29,728 nt of DNA from a virus: IMG/VR virus record IMGVR_UViG_3300029268_000100, positions 1 to 29,728 of that record. One strand, given 5' to 3'. The position numbers were made by a program, and so were the translations under genes. The notes below the pieces were generated by a model. It saw nothing but the letters and a program-made list of their open reading frames with translations. It ran no database searches and was not told the origin of the DNA. The first letter of the stretch is position 1, and every line of letters begins with the position of its first letter. Below, piece by piece: positions 1 to 7,261 of the stretch.

Positions 1-16
1 GGAGCAGGGCGTATCG

Positions 17-259
17 GTGGAGGAGAAGGAGTTCGCGGAGGCCTGGCGCTGGGAGAATGGCAAGCGCAACACGCCGCCGGCGCTCGTCTCGATCTTGGCG
101 CCGCGTGGGGGAAGGGCCATCGTCTCGCAGCGCGATGCGACGGTCGCGGCGTCGATCATCCAGTGGCTTGGCACGAACTGTGGGCGCGCGTTCATCGACG
201 CGGTGAGGTCTGGGCGCCATCGAGAGATGAGGGACGCATGCGCGAGGGCTCCATGGTGA
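17..259 (+). CDS. Conserved small phage protein of unknown function
   Basis: This 80-residue protein has no function I can name. It starts at a GTG; the frame stays open to the window edge, so the real start may lie further upstream. The middle holds a run of the type AASIIQWLGTNCGRAFI (about residues 44-60), a wording I recognise from small uncharacterised phage proteins. It has no membrane segment and no zinc pair. Its end overlaps the next gene, which fits translational coupling. Confidence 0.55.
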   Translation: MEEKEFAEAWRWENGKRNTPPALVSILAPRGGRAIVSQRDATVAASIIQWLGTNCGRAFIDAVRSGRHREMRDACARAPW

Positions 260-552
260 TGAGGACGCCCGCGCCGTTCGAAGTTGAGCGCCGAAGGTCC
301 GAGCACTCGTGCATCGGGTGTGGGAAGGTCGCTCCGTTGCGCGCCTCTCGGAAGGGCTGGCTACTGGTCTGTTTGAGCGATGGAGGGAAGGGGCGGCGAT
401 GGTACCGGAACTGCGGATGCTTGCCGCGCTCGACCTTCTTCGCCTTGCTCGATGCTCTCTACGACATGGGCCTGAACAAGCGGGGGAACATGACAATCGC
501 GGAGGTGATCGGTGCTCATGTCTCTCGGAAAGCCAGGGCCGATAGCGGCTGA
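238..552 (+). CDS. Small CxxC (zinc-ribbon-like) protein, unknown function
   Basis: About 104 residues. I chose the ATG at 238 because a GAGGG sits 5 bases upstream; ATGs at 253 and 259 are alternatives, and the one at 259 forms a TGATG junction with the previous stop. A CIGC pair near the N-terminus and a CGC further on could bind one zinc ion, with a basic Trp-rich stretch between them. No family assigned. It overlaps both neighbours slightly, as is usual in this operon. Confidence 0.55.
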   Translation: MREGSMVMRTPAPFEVERRRSEHSCIGCGKVAPLRASRKGWLLVCLSDGGKGRRWYRNCGCLPRSTFFALLDALYDMGLNKRGNMTIAEVIGAHVSRKARADSG

Positions 553-1003
553 ACTGCTTCCGCCGAGTACGGGGCCTGGCGGGCCGTGCTCGCATCCTGG
601 GTGCTTGAGCCATCGGACGCATCCATGCGAGGGATGTGGGAGAGTCGGCGGAGGTCTGGGCGACAAGTCGCTAGCCGAGTACATGGCGCCGTACTTGCGA
701 CTCCGACGGGCGGCGGACGCGATCATCGAGGCGCTTGGCGATAGACGGGCGGAGATCCGAGCGGAGATCACGAGAGATGTGGTCTTCTTGCTCCAAGCGC
801 GAAGAGGGAAGAGAAGGCCGCACAACGACAACTGGGATACTGTCGAAGTGTACGGGACAAGGGCAGAGGCGGAGAAGGTGGGGAAGGCGACCGCGTACCG
901 CTACTCGAATGGGTGGCGCGTCTACGGCGTGCCGCTTGGTGGGAAGTTGGCGGAAGCCCTCACCCCGAAGCGGTTGGATGATCTCAAGGAGCATGAGGAG
1001 TGA
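512..1003 (+). CDS. Hypothetical protein with N-terminal Cys cluster
   Basis: A 163-residue protein beginning at GTG 512, preceded by GGAGG with a 6-base spacing; ATG 518 is an alternative. The first 45 residues carry four cysteines and histidines (CSHPGC, CEGC) that could form a zinc site. A charged helix follows (about residues 60-100), then a compact domain with a VYGTRAEAEKVGKA segment. I do not recognise the family. The C-terminus is acidic and helical, and the stop overlaps a possible GTG of the next gene. Confidence 0.55.
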   Translation: MLMSLGKPGPIAAELLPPSTGPGGPCSHPGCLSHRTHPCEGCGRVGGGLGDKSLAEYMAPYLRLRRAADAIIEALGDRRAEIRAEITRDVVFLLQARRGKRRPHNDNWDTVEVYGTRAEAEKVGKATAYRYSNGWRVYGVPLGGKLAEALTPKRLDDLKEHEE

Positions 1004-1005
1004 CT

Positions 1006-1518
1006 ATGCGGGCGAGTACGTTGGTTGTCGTGGTTCTCGGTGTGGTGTTGCTGGGGTTGGGCGGTCTGACTGCGTGGCGGCACATGGAGGCGGAAGCGTT
1101 CACGTCGAACCTCCAGCTCGCTTACGATGCGAGTTTGCCTGGGGATAAGGCGAAGTACGTCCGCGAGTTCATTGGAGAGGCGGAGGACGCCGGTCTCCCG
1201 GAGTACGGATCATGGGTGGTGAAGAGAGCCAACCTCAAGACGTCGAACCAGCTCGACATTCTGCGGGGCTTGGCGGTGCGCTGCGAACAGCTGGCGGCCG
1301 TCGATCCTTCGGCGCTAGGCTACAGCCAAGGGATGATGCAGCTTACGCAGGATGAGTTCGAGTACACGCTCACCAACACGATGGAGTTCTTCAAGCGTGC
1401 GCGGCAGGTTTCGTTCGGATGGGTCCAGGTCAACGGGGTGCTCGTCGCGCTGGTGCTGTTCGTTCTTGCCGTGCTTGTGAGGATGGCGCTGTCTCCGAAG
1501 CATCGAAGGGTGCGCTGA
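1006..1518 (+). CDS. Membrane protein with two end-located TM segments
   Basis: A 170-residue protein with one hydrophobic helix at each end (about residues 5-24 and 142-163) and a soluble, mostly helical middle. The C-terminal tail is basic (KHRRVR), which suggests a cytoplasmic end, so the middle domain probably lies outside the membrane. I preferred ATG 1006 over GTG 1000 because GAGGAG sits about 5 bases before it. Two-TM phage proteins of this size can act in lysis or superinfection control, but nothing here shows which. Confidence 0.6.
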   Translation: MRASTLVVVVLGVVLLGLGGLTAWRHMEAEAFTSNLQLAYDASLPGDKAKYVREFIGEAEDAGLPEYGSWVVKRANLKTSNQLDILRGLAVRCEQLAAVDPSALGYSQGMMQLTQDEFEYTLTNTMEFFKRARQVSFGWVQVNGVLVALVLFVLAVLVRMALSPKHRRVR

Positions 1519-2129
1519 TGGCTGCTCTGCTGATTCGCGTCCCGCAGTCGCAGTGCCTGGGAGAGAAGCCAACGCTGAAGCTGCCGTACAATGCGTGGAT
1601 CGCGGGAGGGGCTGCGCGTCGCTGGTTCACGGGCGAGCCGCAGGAGAGCGACGTCGACGTGTTCTTCTCTGATGTCGATGAGCTTGACACCTTCATCGAG
1701 TTGAACGGGCTACAGCGCGAGCTGGCGGTGACGACCGACACCTACATGATGTGGGAGTCGCCTCGCCGGATTCAGGCGATCAAACATCGCTTCTTTGGGT
1801 CGCCGGGTGAGGTGGTGGACTCGTTCGACTTCTGCCTCTGCCAGTTCATTGTCGGAAGCGACGGCACACTTCTGGCGACGCTTGAGGCAATCACCTCGAC
1901 CCTACGCCGCCATCTCGCGGTGAACCGGATCGACCCGGACTTCGCCCTGGATTCGCTGCGCCGTGCCTTCAAGTATGCGAAGGCCGGCTACTGGCCGTGC
2001 ATCGGGACGCTCCGAGATCTGGCGACGGGCATCGTCGGTGATGGGGGGGAGGATCGGGTCGGCGCCCTCATGAAGCAGTCCGAGATCTCTCCGGGTGGTG
2101 GACAGCGGGTGCGCGTGCACTGGGACTGA
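1518..2129 (+). CDS. Nucleotidyltransferase-fold protein
   Basis: A 203-residue protein with the hallmark of the polymerase-beta/KNTase nucleotidyltransferase fold: AGGAARRWF (about residues 29-37), then after a short loop DVDVFF with D45 and D47 as candidate metal-binding acids. Family members move NMP groups from NTPs to RNA, proteins or small molecules; the substrate here is unknown. Its start ATG overlaps the previous stop (TGATG), which rules out the longer upstream frame. A Cys-rich FDFCLCQF segment follows the catalytic core. Similar single-domain proteins occur in phages, also without known function. The fold call is good; the activity is inferred. Confidence 0.7.
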   Translation: MAALLIRVPQSQCLGEKPTLKLPYNAWIAGGAARRWFTGEPQESDVDVFFSDVDELDTFIELNGLQRELAVTTDTYMMWESPRRIQAIKHRFFGSPGEVVDSFDFCLCQFIVGSDGTLLATLEAITSTLRRHLAVNRIDPDFALDSLRRAFKYAKAGYWPCIGTLRDLATGIVGDGGEDRVGALMKQSEISPGGGQRVRVHWD

Positions 2130-2142
2130 GAAGGGGGAGCTG

Positions 2143-2784
2143 ATGCGGGTCGACGGGCAAGGGATGCCGACGGGTGTTGGTGGGCCGCTGTCGGCGACGG
2201 AGATAATGGACGCAGAACTTGCTGGCTTGCGCAAGAAGCTCGAAGCGTTCTCAAGGGAGCTTGGCGAGCGACAGCTTCAGTTGGCGCACCTCGGCGTGCA
2301 GGGACTCACAGAGCTTGGGGAGGTGCTTGCGCGCACCGACAGCTTGGTGTCGTCGCTTCGCTACCACCATACGAAGGTGGAGGATGAGCGCGAGGAGATG
2401 GATGATGTCATCTCTTCTTTGCGGAAGTGGTCGCGGCGAGTCGTCGCGCTCCGCGATTCGATGGAGGGCAGCCCGCGTGACGCTGGGGAAGCGATCCTGC
2501 TGGAGAGACTGCCAGAGGTGTGGGAGACGCGGGACGGGCGGACGCTTCTCATCGCGGAGATGCACGACGAGCACCTGCGAAATGCGCTTGCGATCATGGA
2601 TCGACGGATCGCGGCGGAGGTGGAGGGACAGGCGTGGCGCGACCCGCGCGACCCGTTGGATGAGGGATCGCTCACCGTGCCGATGGACGCGCACCCTGCC
2701 GCTGTCTACAGGCTGCTCAGGGCGGCTCTCACGAGGGAGATCGTGCGGCGTGAGTCGCTGTCGGAAGATGGGCCTGCCGGGTGA
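2143..2784 (+). CDS. Coiled-coil hypothetical protein
   Basis: A 213-residue, highly charged helical protein. Heptad-like Leu/Glu/Lys patterns run from about residue 25 to 130, suggesting a coiled coil. The ATG at 2143 has GGGGGAG a few bases upstream and is preferred to in-frame GTGs that overlap the nucleotidyltransferase gene. I recognise no family, TM segment or metal site. It ends the first gene block; about 70 non-coding bases with a possible promoter follow. Confidence 0.55.
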   Translation: MRVDGQGMPTGVGGPLSATEIMDAELAGLRKKLEAFSRELGERQLQLAHLGVQGLTELGEVLARTDSLVSSLRYHHTKVEDEREEMDDVISSLRKWSRRVVALRDSMEGSPRDAGEAILLERLPEVWETRDGRTLLIAEMHDEHLRNALAIMDRRIAAEVEGQAWRDPRDPLDEGSLTVPMDAHPAAVYRLLRAALTREIVRRESLSEDGPAG

Positions 2785-2807
2785 AGCTACCGCGTGGCGG
2801 CGCAAAG

Positions 2808-2816
2808 TGCTAAGAT
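2808..2816 (+). promoter_or_regulatory. Candidate extended -10 promoter
   Basis: TGC followed by TAAGAT lies in the 72-base gap before the holin-like gene. This resembles an extended -10 element (TGn plus four of six -10 matches). No good -35 is present at the usual distance, so this is a weak call supported mainly by its place in a rare intergenic gap. Confidence 0.3.
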
Positions 2817-2856
2817 AGACGGCGCGCCATTCGAAGCGCGGAGAGGGAGGAAAGCT

Positions 2857-3339
2857 ATGCGCAGAGGGAGATGCTCGAAAGGGCTCTTGGCAATGCTCGT
2901 ACTTCTGGGCGTGTTGCTCGCGGCGACTGTGTCGCTGGCGGTAGCCGCGCAGACGGCGAGTGATCCAGAGGTCGGCGCTGGACTCGGCGACTGGGAGCAG
3001 CTCGCGACGACGGTCCTCGCCGGTACGCTCGGCATGACGATTGCCCAGTTCATCAAGGAGAAGCTGCCGACGAAGTGGGTGACCACGCGCACGATGACGT
3101 GGATCGCGTACCTCGCGTCGTTCGTCTCGGCGGTGCTCGCGTTCCTGGTGACGGGAGGGTACTCGCTGCTCTTTGCGAATTGGGTGGCCGCGATCAAGGG
3201 CCTCTTGCAGGCTGGCGGCTTCATGACGCTGGCCTACGCGACGATCAGCGCGAAGTTCGGCCTCAACTCGACGGCGGTCAAGGCGGCGAAGGAGGCGGCG
3301 GCGAAGTTGGCTGCGGCTGAGGCGGGTGGTCAGAAGTGA
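2857..3339 (+). CDS. Multi-TM membrane protein, holin candidate
   Basis: A 160-residue membrane protein. It begins with a basic N-terminus and a hydrophobic stretch (residues 9-32) ending in an Ala-rich site that could be a cleaved signal peptide. Further hydrophobic segments lie at about 48-66, 80-105 and 112-133, followed by a charged Ala/Lys/Glu-rich tail. Size, multiple TM segments and charged tail fit a phage holin, but no endolysin is visible beside it, so lysis is only a guess. ATG 2857 follows GAGAGGGAGGAAAG, a strong ribosome-binding site. Confidence 0.55.
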   Translation: MRRGRCSKGLLAMLVLLGVLLAATVSLAVAAQTASDPEVGAGLGDWEQLATTVLAGTLGMTIAQFIKEKLPTKWVTTRTMTWIAYLASFVSAVLAFLVTGGYSLLFANWVAAIKGLLQAGGFMTLAYATISAKFGLNSTAVKAAKEAAAKLAAAEAGGQK

Positions 3340-4115
3340 GCGGACTCGGATGGCTTCTGGTCATCGTCGTAGTCGTCGGCGCCTTCTACCTCCTCACGCG
3401 AAAACGGCGCCCGGCGGTAGTTGTTCCGCCGAAGCCGCCGGCGGAGGGTGAGGGAGAGGTCGAGACGCGAACTCCAGGCAGGTTCTGGGGGGCGTACTTC
3501 GGCGTTCCGTACATGGGTGAGGGTGGGCTCCATCGCTTCGGTACGCACCTTCGAGAGTTGGGGTGCTGGCCTCACATCACGTACACGGGCATCGAGCCGA
3601 ATGGCACCGAGCCGTACGAGGTCAACATCACGGTGACGCACCGGAAGACGGGGAAGAGAAGCGCTATCTACCTCGACGGTACGGGCCTCCGAAGCGACGA
3701 TCGGTGGACTGACGAAAATCTGTTCGCGATCTACCCGATGACGGAGCGCCCAGGCCAAGGCAAGCCGACGAGCTGCAATCCGCAGATCCAGGCGCTCTAC
3801 GATGCGGCATGGGCCGCTCAGCGTGAGGCGCAGGCGGTTCTCGATCTGCAACTCGATCCGCTGCCGCCGTCCGCGCCGATCAATACTCCGCCTCCGGGGG
3901 CTGTCGGGGCTCCGGCTGCGGCTAAGGAGAAGGCGGCGTGCGGCACTGGCGATTGCCATGTCTTGCTTGCGTCGCAGGCGGAGGTGCCAGAGGGGTGTGA
4001 GTGGCTCGACTTCGACTTCCGATTCCGGTCGCAGGCGAACCACGACATCGTGTCGCACTGGAGGCAGTCGATCGCGATGCTGCCGAAGACGTGCAACCCC
4101 GCTCCGGCGAAGTAG
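3336..4115 (+). CDS. N-terminally anchored membrane protein, unknown function
   Basis: A 259-residue protein starting at a GTG that overlaps the previous stop. Residues 4-20 form a TM anchor followed by basic residues (TRKRRP), so the N-terminus points outward or the protein is signal-anchored. A Pro-rich linker leads to a soluble domain with aromatic-rich segments (about 45-150), then a second Pro/Ala-rich linker and a C-terminal piece with CGTGDC. I recognise no catalytic motif. The gene is coupled to the holin-like gene and ends just before a strong terminator, so the two probably form one unit. Confidence 0.6.
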   Translation: MSGLGWLLVIVVVVGAFYLLTRKRRPAVVVPPKPPAEGEGEVETRTPGRFWGAYFGVPYMGEGGLHRFGTHLRELGCWPHITYTGIEPNGTEPYEVNITVTHRKTGKRSAIYLDGTGLRSDDRWTDENLFAIYPMTERPGQGKPTSCNPQIQALYDAAWAAQREAQAVLDLQLDPLPPSAPINTPPPGAVGAPAAAKEKAACGTGDCHVLLASQAEVPEGCEWLDFDFRFRSQANHDIVSHWRQSIAMLPKTCNPAPAK

Positions 4116-4136
4116 TTGCGGGCAGGCTTGTGACTT

Positions 4137-4180
4137 GGGCCACCTCGTCGAGTACGACGGCGGGGTGGTCCTCTTCTGTT
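4137..4180 (+). terminator. Intrinsic transcription terminator
   Basis: Positions 4137-4144 pair with 4164-4171 (8 bp, one G-U). Inside, 4146-4150 pairs with 4155-4159 around an AGTA loop. The hairpin is followed at once by TCTTCTGTT, a T-rich tract. This is the expected form of a Rho-independent terminator, and it closes the holin-like gene pair. Confidence 0.75.
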
Positions 4181-4196
4181 GAGCGAGGTGCGGGCG

Positions 4197-5060
4197 ATGG
4201 TTGCGGCGCGTGATGTGATCGGGCTGCTCCGAGAGAAGCACAAGGCTGATGTCTTCGTCCCTGAGTGCAAGTTCGGCCCAACGCAGATGACGAGTGAGCC
4301 TTCGGGGCGACTCGATGCGTGGGTGATGGCGAAGAGTTGGGCTCACTGGACGACGATCGGGTACGAGGTCAAGGTGAGCCGCCCAGACTTCCTTCGCGAC
4401 AATAAGTGGCGGGCGTACCTTGCACACTGTCACGAGTTCTACTTCGTGGCGCCGAAGGGTGTCATCTCGCTGGATGAGTTGGCGGGCGAGCCGGTCGGCT
4501 TACTGGAGGTGGCGTCGACTGGGACCCGCCTCTTTACCAGGCGAAAGGCGCCACACCGGGAAGAGGGGGTCGACCCGATCGCGGCCATGATCTACGTCCT
4601 CATGAGCCGGGCCAAGATCTTCGGCGAGTTCGAGCCGGAGAAGGGTGACGCCGAGTACTGGAGGGCGTGGCTGCGGACGAAGGAGGAGGAGCGGGCGCTT
4701 GGCAGGGAAGTCAGCCGGAAGATGGGGGAGGCGTTCCTCAACCGTGAAGGCTCGCTGCACTGGCGCTCGGAACAACTCAAGCGTGACACAGAGCGCCTGG
4801 AATCGCTTCTCACAACGCTCAGAGAGTGGGGGCTCGTTCCTGGGGAGACGGCGACCGAGGACGCTGTGCGCGAGATCAGAGAGCGGCTGGCGTTCGGTAC
4901 CAGGGCACAGTGGGTGGTCGACCGGGTGACGGATGCGGTCGCGGGGCTCACCGATACGTTCAAGGCATACGCCGAGCAGCAGCAGAAAACAGAGCGGGCC
5001 AGCGCGCAGGGCGCTTGTAGTCGTGGCGGGGAAGGCGTAGAATCTCTCGGAAGATCCTAA
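4197..5060 (+). CDS. MmcB-like PD-(D/E)XK nuclease-fold protein
   Basis: A 287-residue protein whose first 100 residues match the pattern of MmcB/DUF-type PD-(D/E)XK proteins: RLDAWVM with D40, then YEVKVSRPDF with E57 and K59, then DNKWRAYL and a HEFYFVAP strand. D40, E57 and K59 would be the metal-dependent nuclease residues. Family relatives are linked to DNA repair. The C-terminal two-thirds is charged and helical, with a coiled-coil look. ATG 4197 has GAGG 8 bases upstream; TTG 4179 would overlap the terminator and is less likely. The DNA substrate is unknown. Confidence 0.7.
   Translation: MVAARDVIGLLREKHKADVFVPECKFGPTQMTSEPSGRLDAWVMAKSWAHWTTIGYEVKVSRPDFLRDNKWRAYLAHCHEFYFVAPKGVISLDELAGEPVGLLEVASTGTRLFTRRKAPHREEGVDPIAAMIYVLMSRAKIFGEFEPEKGDAEYWRAWLRTKEEERALGREVSRKMGEAFLNREGSLHWRSEQLKRDTERLESLLTTLREWGLVPGETATEDAVREIRERLAFGTRAQWVVDRVTDAVAGLTDTFKAYAEQQQKTERASAQGACSRGGEGVESLGRS
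5015..5043 (+). promoter_or_regulatory. Sigma70-like promoter TTGTAG-N17-TAGAAT
   Basis: TTGTAG at 5015-5020 and TAGAAT at 5038-5043 are 17 bases apart, the ideal spacing. It lies at the 3' end of the nuclease-fold gene, about 35 bases before the next start. The same -35 hexamer and spacing recur at 23277, which supports it as a real phage or host-type promoter. Confidence 0.6.
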
Positions 5061-5077
5061 CAGAGAAGCGAGGGATA

Positions 5078-5305
5078 ATGGGAGTCAAGGAGCGGCGAGC
5101 GAAGAGGGCGCGGGCGAAGGTGATGGAGCGCAGCTACCGTTGCAAGGCGTGCGATGCGCTACGAGTCTCCGGGCGGTCGCCAAGATGTTTCCCGAAGGAT
5201 CTCAAGTGCCCGGTCTATGGTGGAGTGATGATCTGGGCCGATCCTGATGCCGAAGCGCTTCTGAAAAGAGAACGGAGCGCGCGGAGGCTGCAAGGTGTCT
5301 GCTGA
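5078..5305 (+). CDS. Small zinc-ribbon-like protein
   Basis: A 75-residue basic protein. After a Lys/Arg-rich N-terminus, YRCKAC and KCPVYGG supply cysteines that could hold a zinc ion, with another Cys at RCF. It is the first gene after the 5015 promoter, with a GAGGG-type ribosome-binding site before ATG 5078. Its size and charge would suit a nucleic-acid- or protein-binding regulator, but no specific function can be given. Confidence 0.55.
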   Translation: MGVKERRAKRARAKVMERSYRCKACDALRVSGRSPRCFPKDLKCPVYGGVMIWADPDAEALLKRERSARRLQGVC

Positions 5306-5525
5306 GAAGCGGCACGTCATGTGTTCGGAGTGCAGCCATACGGGGCCAGTGACCAGGGGCGGCGTGATGTTCCGCCACGGCTTCAGGAAGGAGCCGAAGG
5401 CAGATCCTTGTCCGGGGAGCGGGCGCCCTCCGTACTACGAGATGGCGCTTCCTTTGCATCCGATGTGCCGCTGCATTCTGGCTGAGAAGGGGGAGGGCGA
5501 TGGCACTGTCCCGGCAGCAGCGTGA
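5295..5525 (+). CDS. Small Cys-rich hypothetical protein
   Basis: A 76-residue protein starting at GTG 5295, which overlaps the previous gene by 11 bases. CSEC near the N-terminus, CPGSGRPPYY in the middle and CRC near the end suggest zinc binding. The GSGRPP wording is seen in small phage zinc-ribbon proteins. It overlaps the next gene by 26 bases, so all three are probably translated from one message. Function unknown. Confidence 0.5.
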   Translation: MSAEKRHVMCSECSHTGPVTRGGVMFRHGFRKEPKADPCPGSGRPPYYEMALPLHPMCRCILAEKGEGDGTVPAAA

Positions 5526-5787
5526 GCTGTTGGAGTGGTTCCGCAGTCCGCTGTACAAGGATCGGCGGGGGATTCCTGGCGCGGGGGTGACCGTGGAATC
5601 GCTCGACCAGGCGATGAAGGATTCGCAGCGAAGAAGGACGCTCAACGCGCTGATCCGCCTCGGGTACATCGAGCAGTCGGATGTTGCCTATGCTTATGTG
5701 CTGACGGAGAGAGGTGCGCAGGCGGTGAACTGCGGAGAGACGCGGATCGTGGGGCGGGCAACGGCTGAGGAGCCGACGCTCGTCTGA
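5500..5787 (+). CDS. Probable winged-helix small protein
   Basis: A 95-residue protein with a likely helix-turn-helix or winged-helix layout: helix QQRELLEWF, a middle helix RRRTLNALIRLGYI, then a beta hairpin VAYAYVLTERGAQAV, which resembles the wing of MarR-like or phage wHTH proteins. This would make it a small DNA-binding regulator. The call rests on pattern only. ATG 5500 follows GGGGGAGGG. Confidence 0.5.
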   Translation: MALSRQQRELLEWFRSPLYKDRRGIPGAGVTVESLDQAMKDSQRRRTLNALIRLGYIEQSDVAYAYVLTERGAQAVNCGETRIVGRATAEEPTLV

Positions 5788-5802
5788 GAAGAGGGGGGGA
5801 GC

Positions 5803-6135
5803 ATGGAGCTGAGCGGAGTCAGTGCGGGGCAGTGGTTGGCGTTCTCGGCGGTGTGGTTCGGGACCTGGATGCTCGTCACGATCATCACACGGATCGAGGT
5901 GCAGCTTGGGGTGCTTGGCGAGCCGGAGTCGGATGGCGGGCGAATGCTCTACCACGTCGCGGCGTTCGTCCTGTTGCCGTTGGCAGTCTCTGTAGTCGTT
6001 GGGGTGGCGTTGGCCTGCGCGATTGGGCGGTTCGGCGGGATGCTCGAACGGGAGGTCGACGCCGCGCTCGCACTCGCAAGGCGCCCTCATCGCCGGGTTC
6101 CTGACGAGGAGGAGAGCGGAGGCTGTGTGAGATGA
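5803..6135 (+). CDS. Small membrane protein with two TM segments
   Basis: A 110-residue protein with two hydrophobic helices (about residues 10-29 and 50-74) separated by a short polar loop, and a basic then acidic C-terminal tail. The basic residues after the second helix suggest both ends are cytoplasmic. A strong GGGGGGAG ribosome-binding site precedes ATG 5803. It overlaps the next gene by an ATGA junction. Function unknown. Confidence 0.55.
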   Translation: MELSGVSAGQWLAFSAVWFGTWMLVTIITRIEVQLGVLGEPESDGGRMLYHVAAFVLLPLAVSVVVGVALACAIGRFGGMLEREVDAALALARRPHRRVPDEEESGGCVR

Positions 6136-6869
6136 AGGAGGGGCGCCGGTTCGATCGGCCACAGCGCGTCGAGTTGACTTCGCTGACGGTGCGGTGGCCT
6201 GCGGATGTCTGGAATCTATTCTCGTGCGGCTTCTCTGATGTCTTCGTCGTACCGCGCGACGTCAAGGGCCATGTCAGTATCTTGAAGCGGGACGACGTGG
6301 CTTGGGTGACGTGCGATCTTGGCCTGAAGGTGCTCGGCTCGCTCGATTCGCGAGAGATCAAGATCACGCTGCGCAGCGTCGGGTTCCACGAGGAGTTCTC
6401 GCCGAATGGCGAGCCTAGCGACGACGTGCTGACACGGGCGGTTATTCACCTTGCACGCTCCCTCCGGTCAAAGGTTGAGGGCCGGCGGGTCGTCGTCGAA
6501 CAGGGGTCGGCGGTATGGCGGCAGTCCGCATTCCTCAACATCGCGTGGCGAAGATGGGACCGCCTCCGGTTCTTCGTCGCGGCGCTGTTTCGCATCCCAT
6601 TCGACTGCCGGCGCCTGCCGGGGACGGTGACGATTGAGGGCACCGCGTCGATCTTTGCCGGGGGCCTTCCGTGTAAGGTGTTGGCTGATGAGGCACTGCT
6701 CCAGAGGGTGACCAGCGCCAGGCGTTCGGCGTGGGAGAGGGGCCGGGATGATGCGAAGCGCGGCATCATGCCGCCCTATCTCTTCCAGTATCACACGGGT
6801 GAAGCGCGATCGGTTGCCGACTACATGCAGGGGTGGATGGCGGGAGTCGATGAGAGGGGGAAGGGTTGA
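6132..6869 (+). CDS. Hypothetical protein with RMF-like C-terminal motif
   Basis: A 245-residue protein. The first 200 residues are not recognised; a Trp/Arg-rich segment lies near residues 130-155. The end carries AWERGRDDAKRGIMPPY followed by ADYMQGWMAGV (about 200-240), which resembles the ribosome-modulation-factor-like pattern of helix, G-x-PY turn and W-x-x-GW helix found in many small phage and bacterial proteins. This suggests RNA or ribosome contact but does not prove it. A shorter protein with a related pattern lies two genes downstream. Confidence 0.5.
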   Translation: MKEGRRFDRPQRVELTSLTVRWPADVWNLFSCGFSDVFVVPRDVKGHVSILKRDDVAWVTCDLGLKVLGSLDSREIKITLRSVGFHEEFSPNGEPSDDVLTRAVIHLARSLRSKVEGRRVVVEQGSAVWRQSAFLNIAWRRWDRLRFFVAALFRIPFDCRRLPGTVTIEGTASIFAGGLPCKVLADEALLQRVTSARRSAWERGRDDAKRGIMPPYLFQYHTGEARSVADYMQGWMAGVDERGKG

Positions 6870-7261
6870 GGCTTGAGGCGGGCGGCGTTCTTGAGCGGGC
6901 GCGCGTGGCGCTTCCGTTCTTTGGCAATTCGCCGGCTGGGGCGCTGTGGGGTGCGTTCCGCTACCGGGTGAAGGGTGTCACGCTCACGATCCTCAGCTCG
7001 GGGGCGTCGGGTGGATGGGAGCATGTCAGCGTCTCTGCGTTCCGTACTCCGACGTGGGAGGAGATGTGCTTCGTCAAAGCACTCTTCTGGGAGGATGAGG
7101 AAGTCGTGATGCAGCTCCATCCTAGGGCATCGGAGTACGTGAACAACCACCCGCACTGTCTTCACCTCTGGCGGGCGATCGCTCCGACACCGCCGATCCC
7201 CGAGCCGCCTTCGATCTACGTCGGGGTGAAGGGGGTGCCGGGTGCCGTTGCGGCTGAGTGA
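6866..7261 (+). CDS. DUF7694-like conserved phage protein
   Basis: A 131-residue protein starting at TTG 6866, overlapping the previous stop. The central block WEHVSVSAFRTPTWEEM, then FVKALFWEDEEVVMQLHP, NNHPHCLHLWRA and a Pro-rich end match the conserved layout of a small domain common in phage genomes (DUF7694 as I recall it). Its biochemical role is not established. Start choice rests on the operon's overlap pattern; the region before residue 20 is uncertain. Confidence 0.65.
   Translation: MRLEAGGVLERARVALPFFGNSPAGALWGAFRYRVKGVTLTILSSGASGGWEHVSVSAFRTPTWEEMCFVKALFWEDEEVVMQLHPRASEYVNNHPHCLHLWRAIAPTPPIPEPPSIYVGVKGVPGAVAAE

Noticed and set aside
3330-4433. A 367-codon minus-strand frame
   Set aside because: Runs opposite the anchored membrane-protein gene, across the strong terminator and into the start of the nuclease-fold gene; composition is typical antisense.
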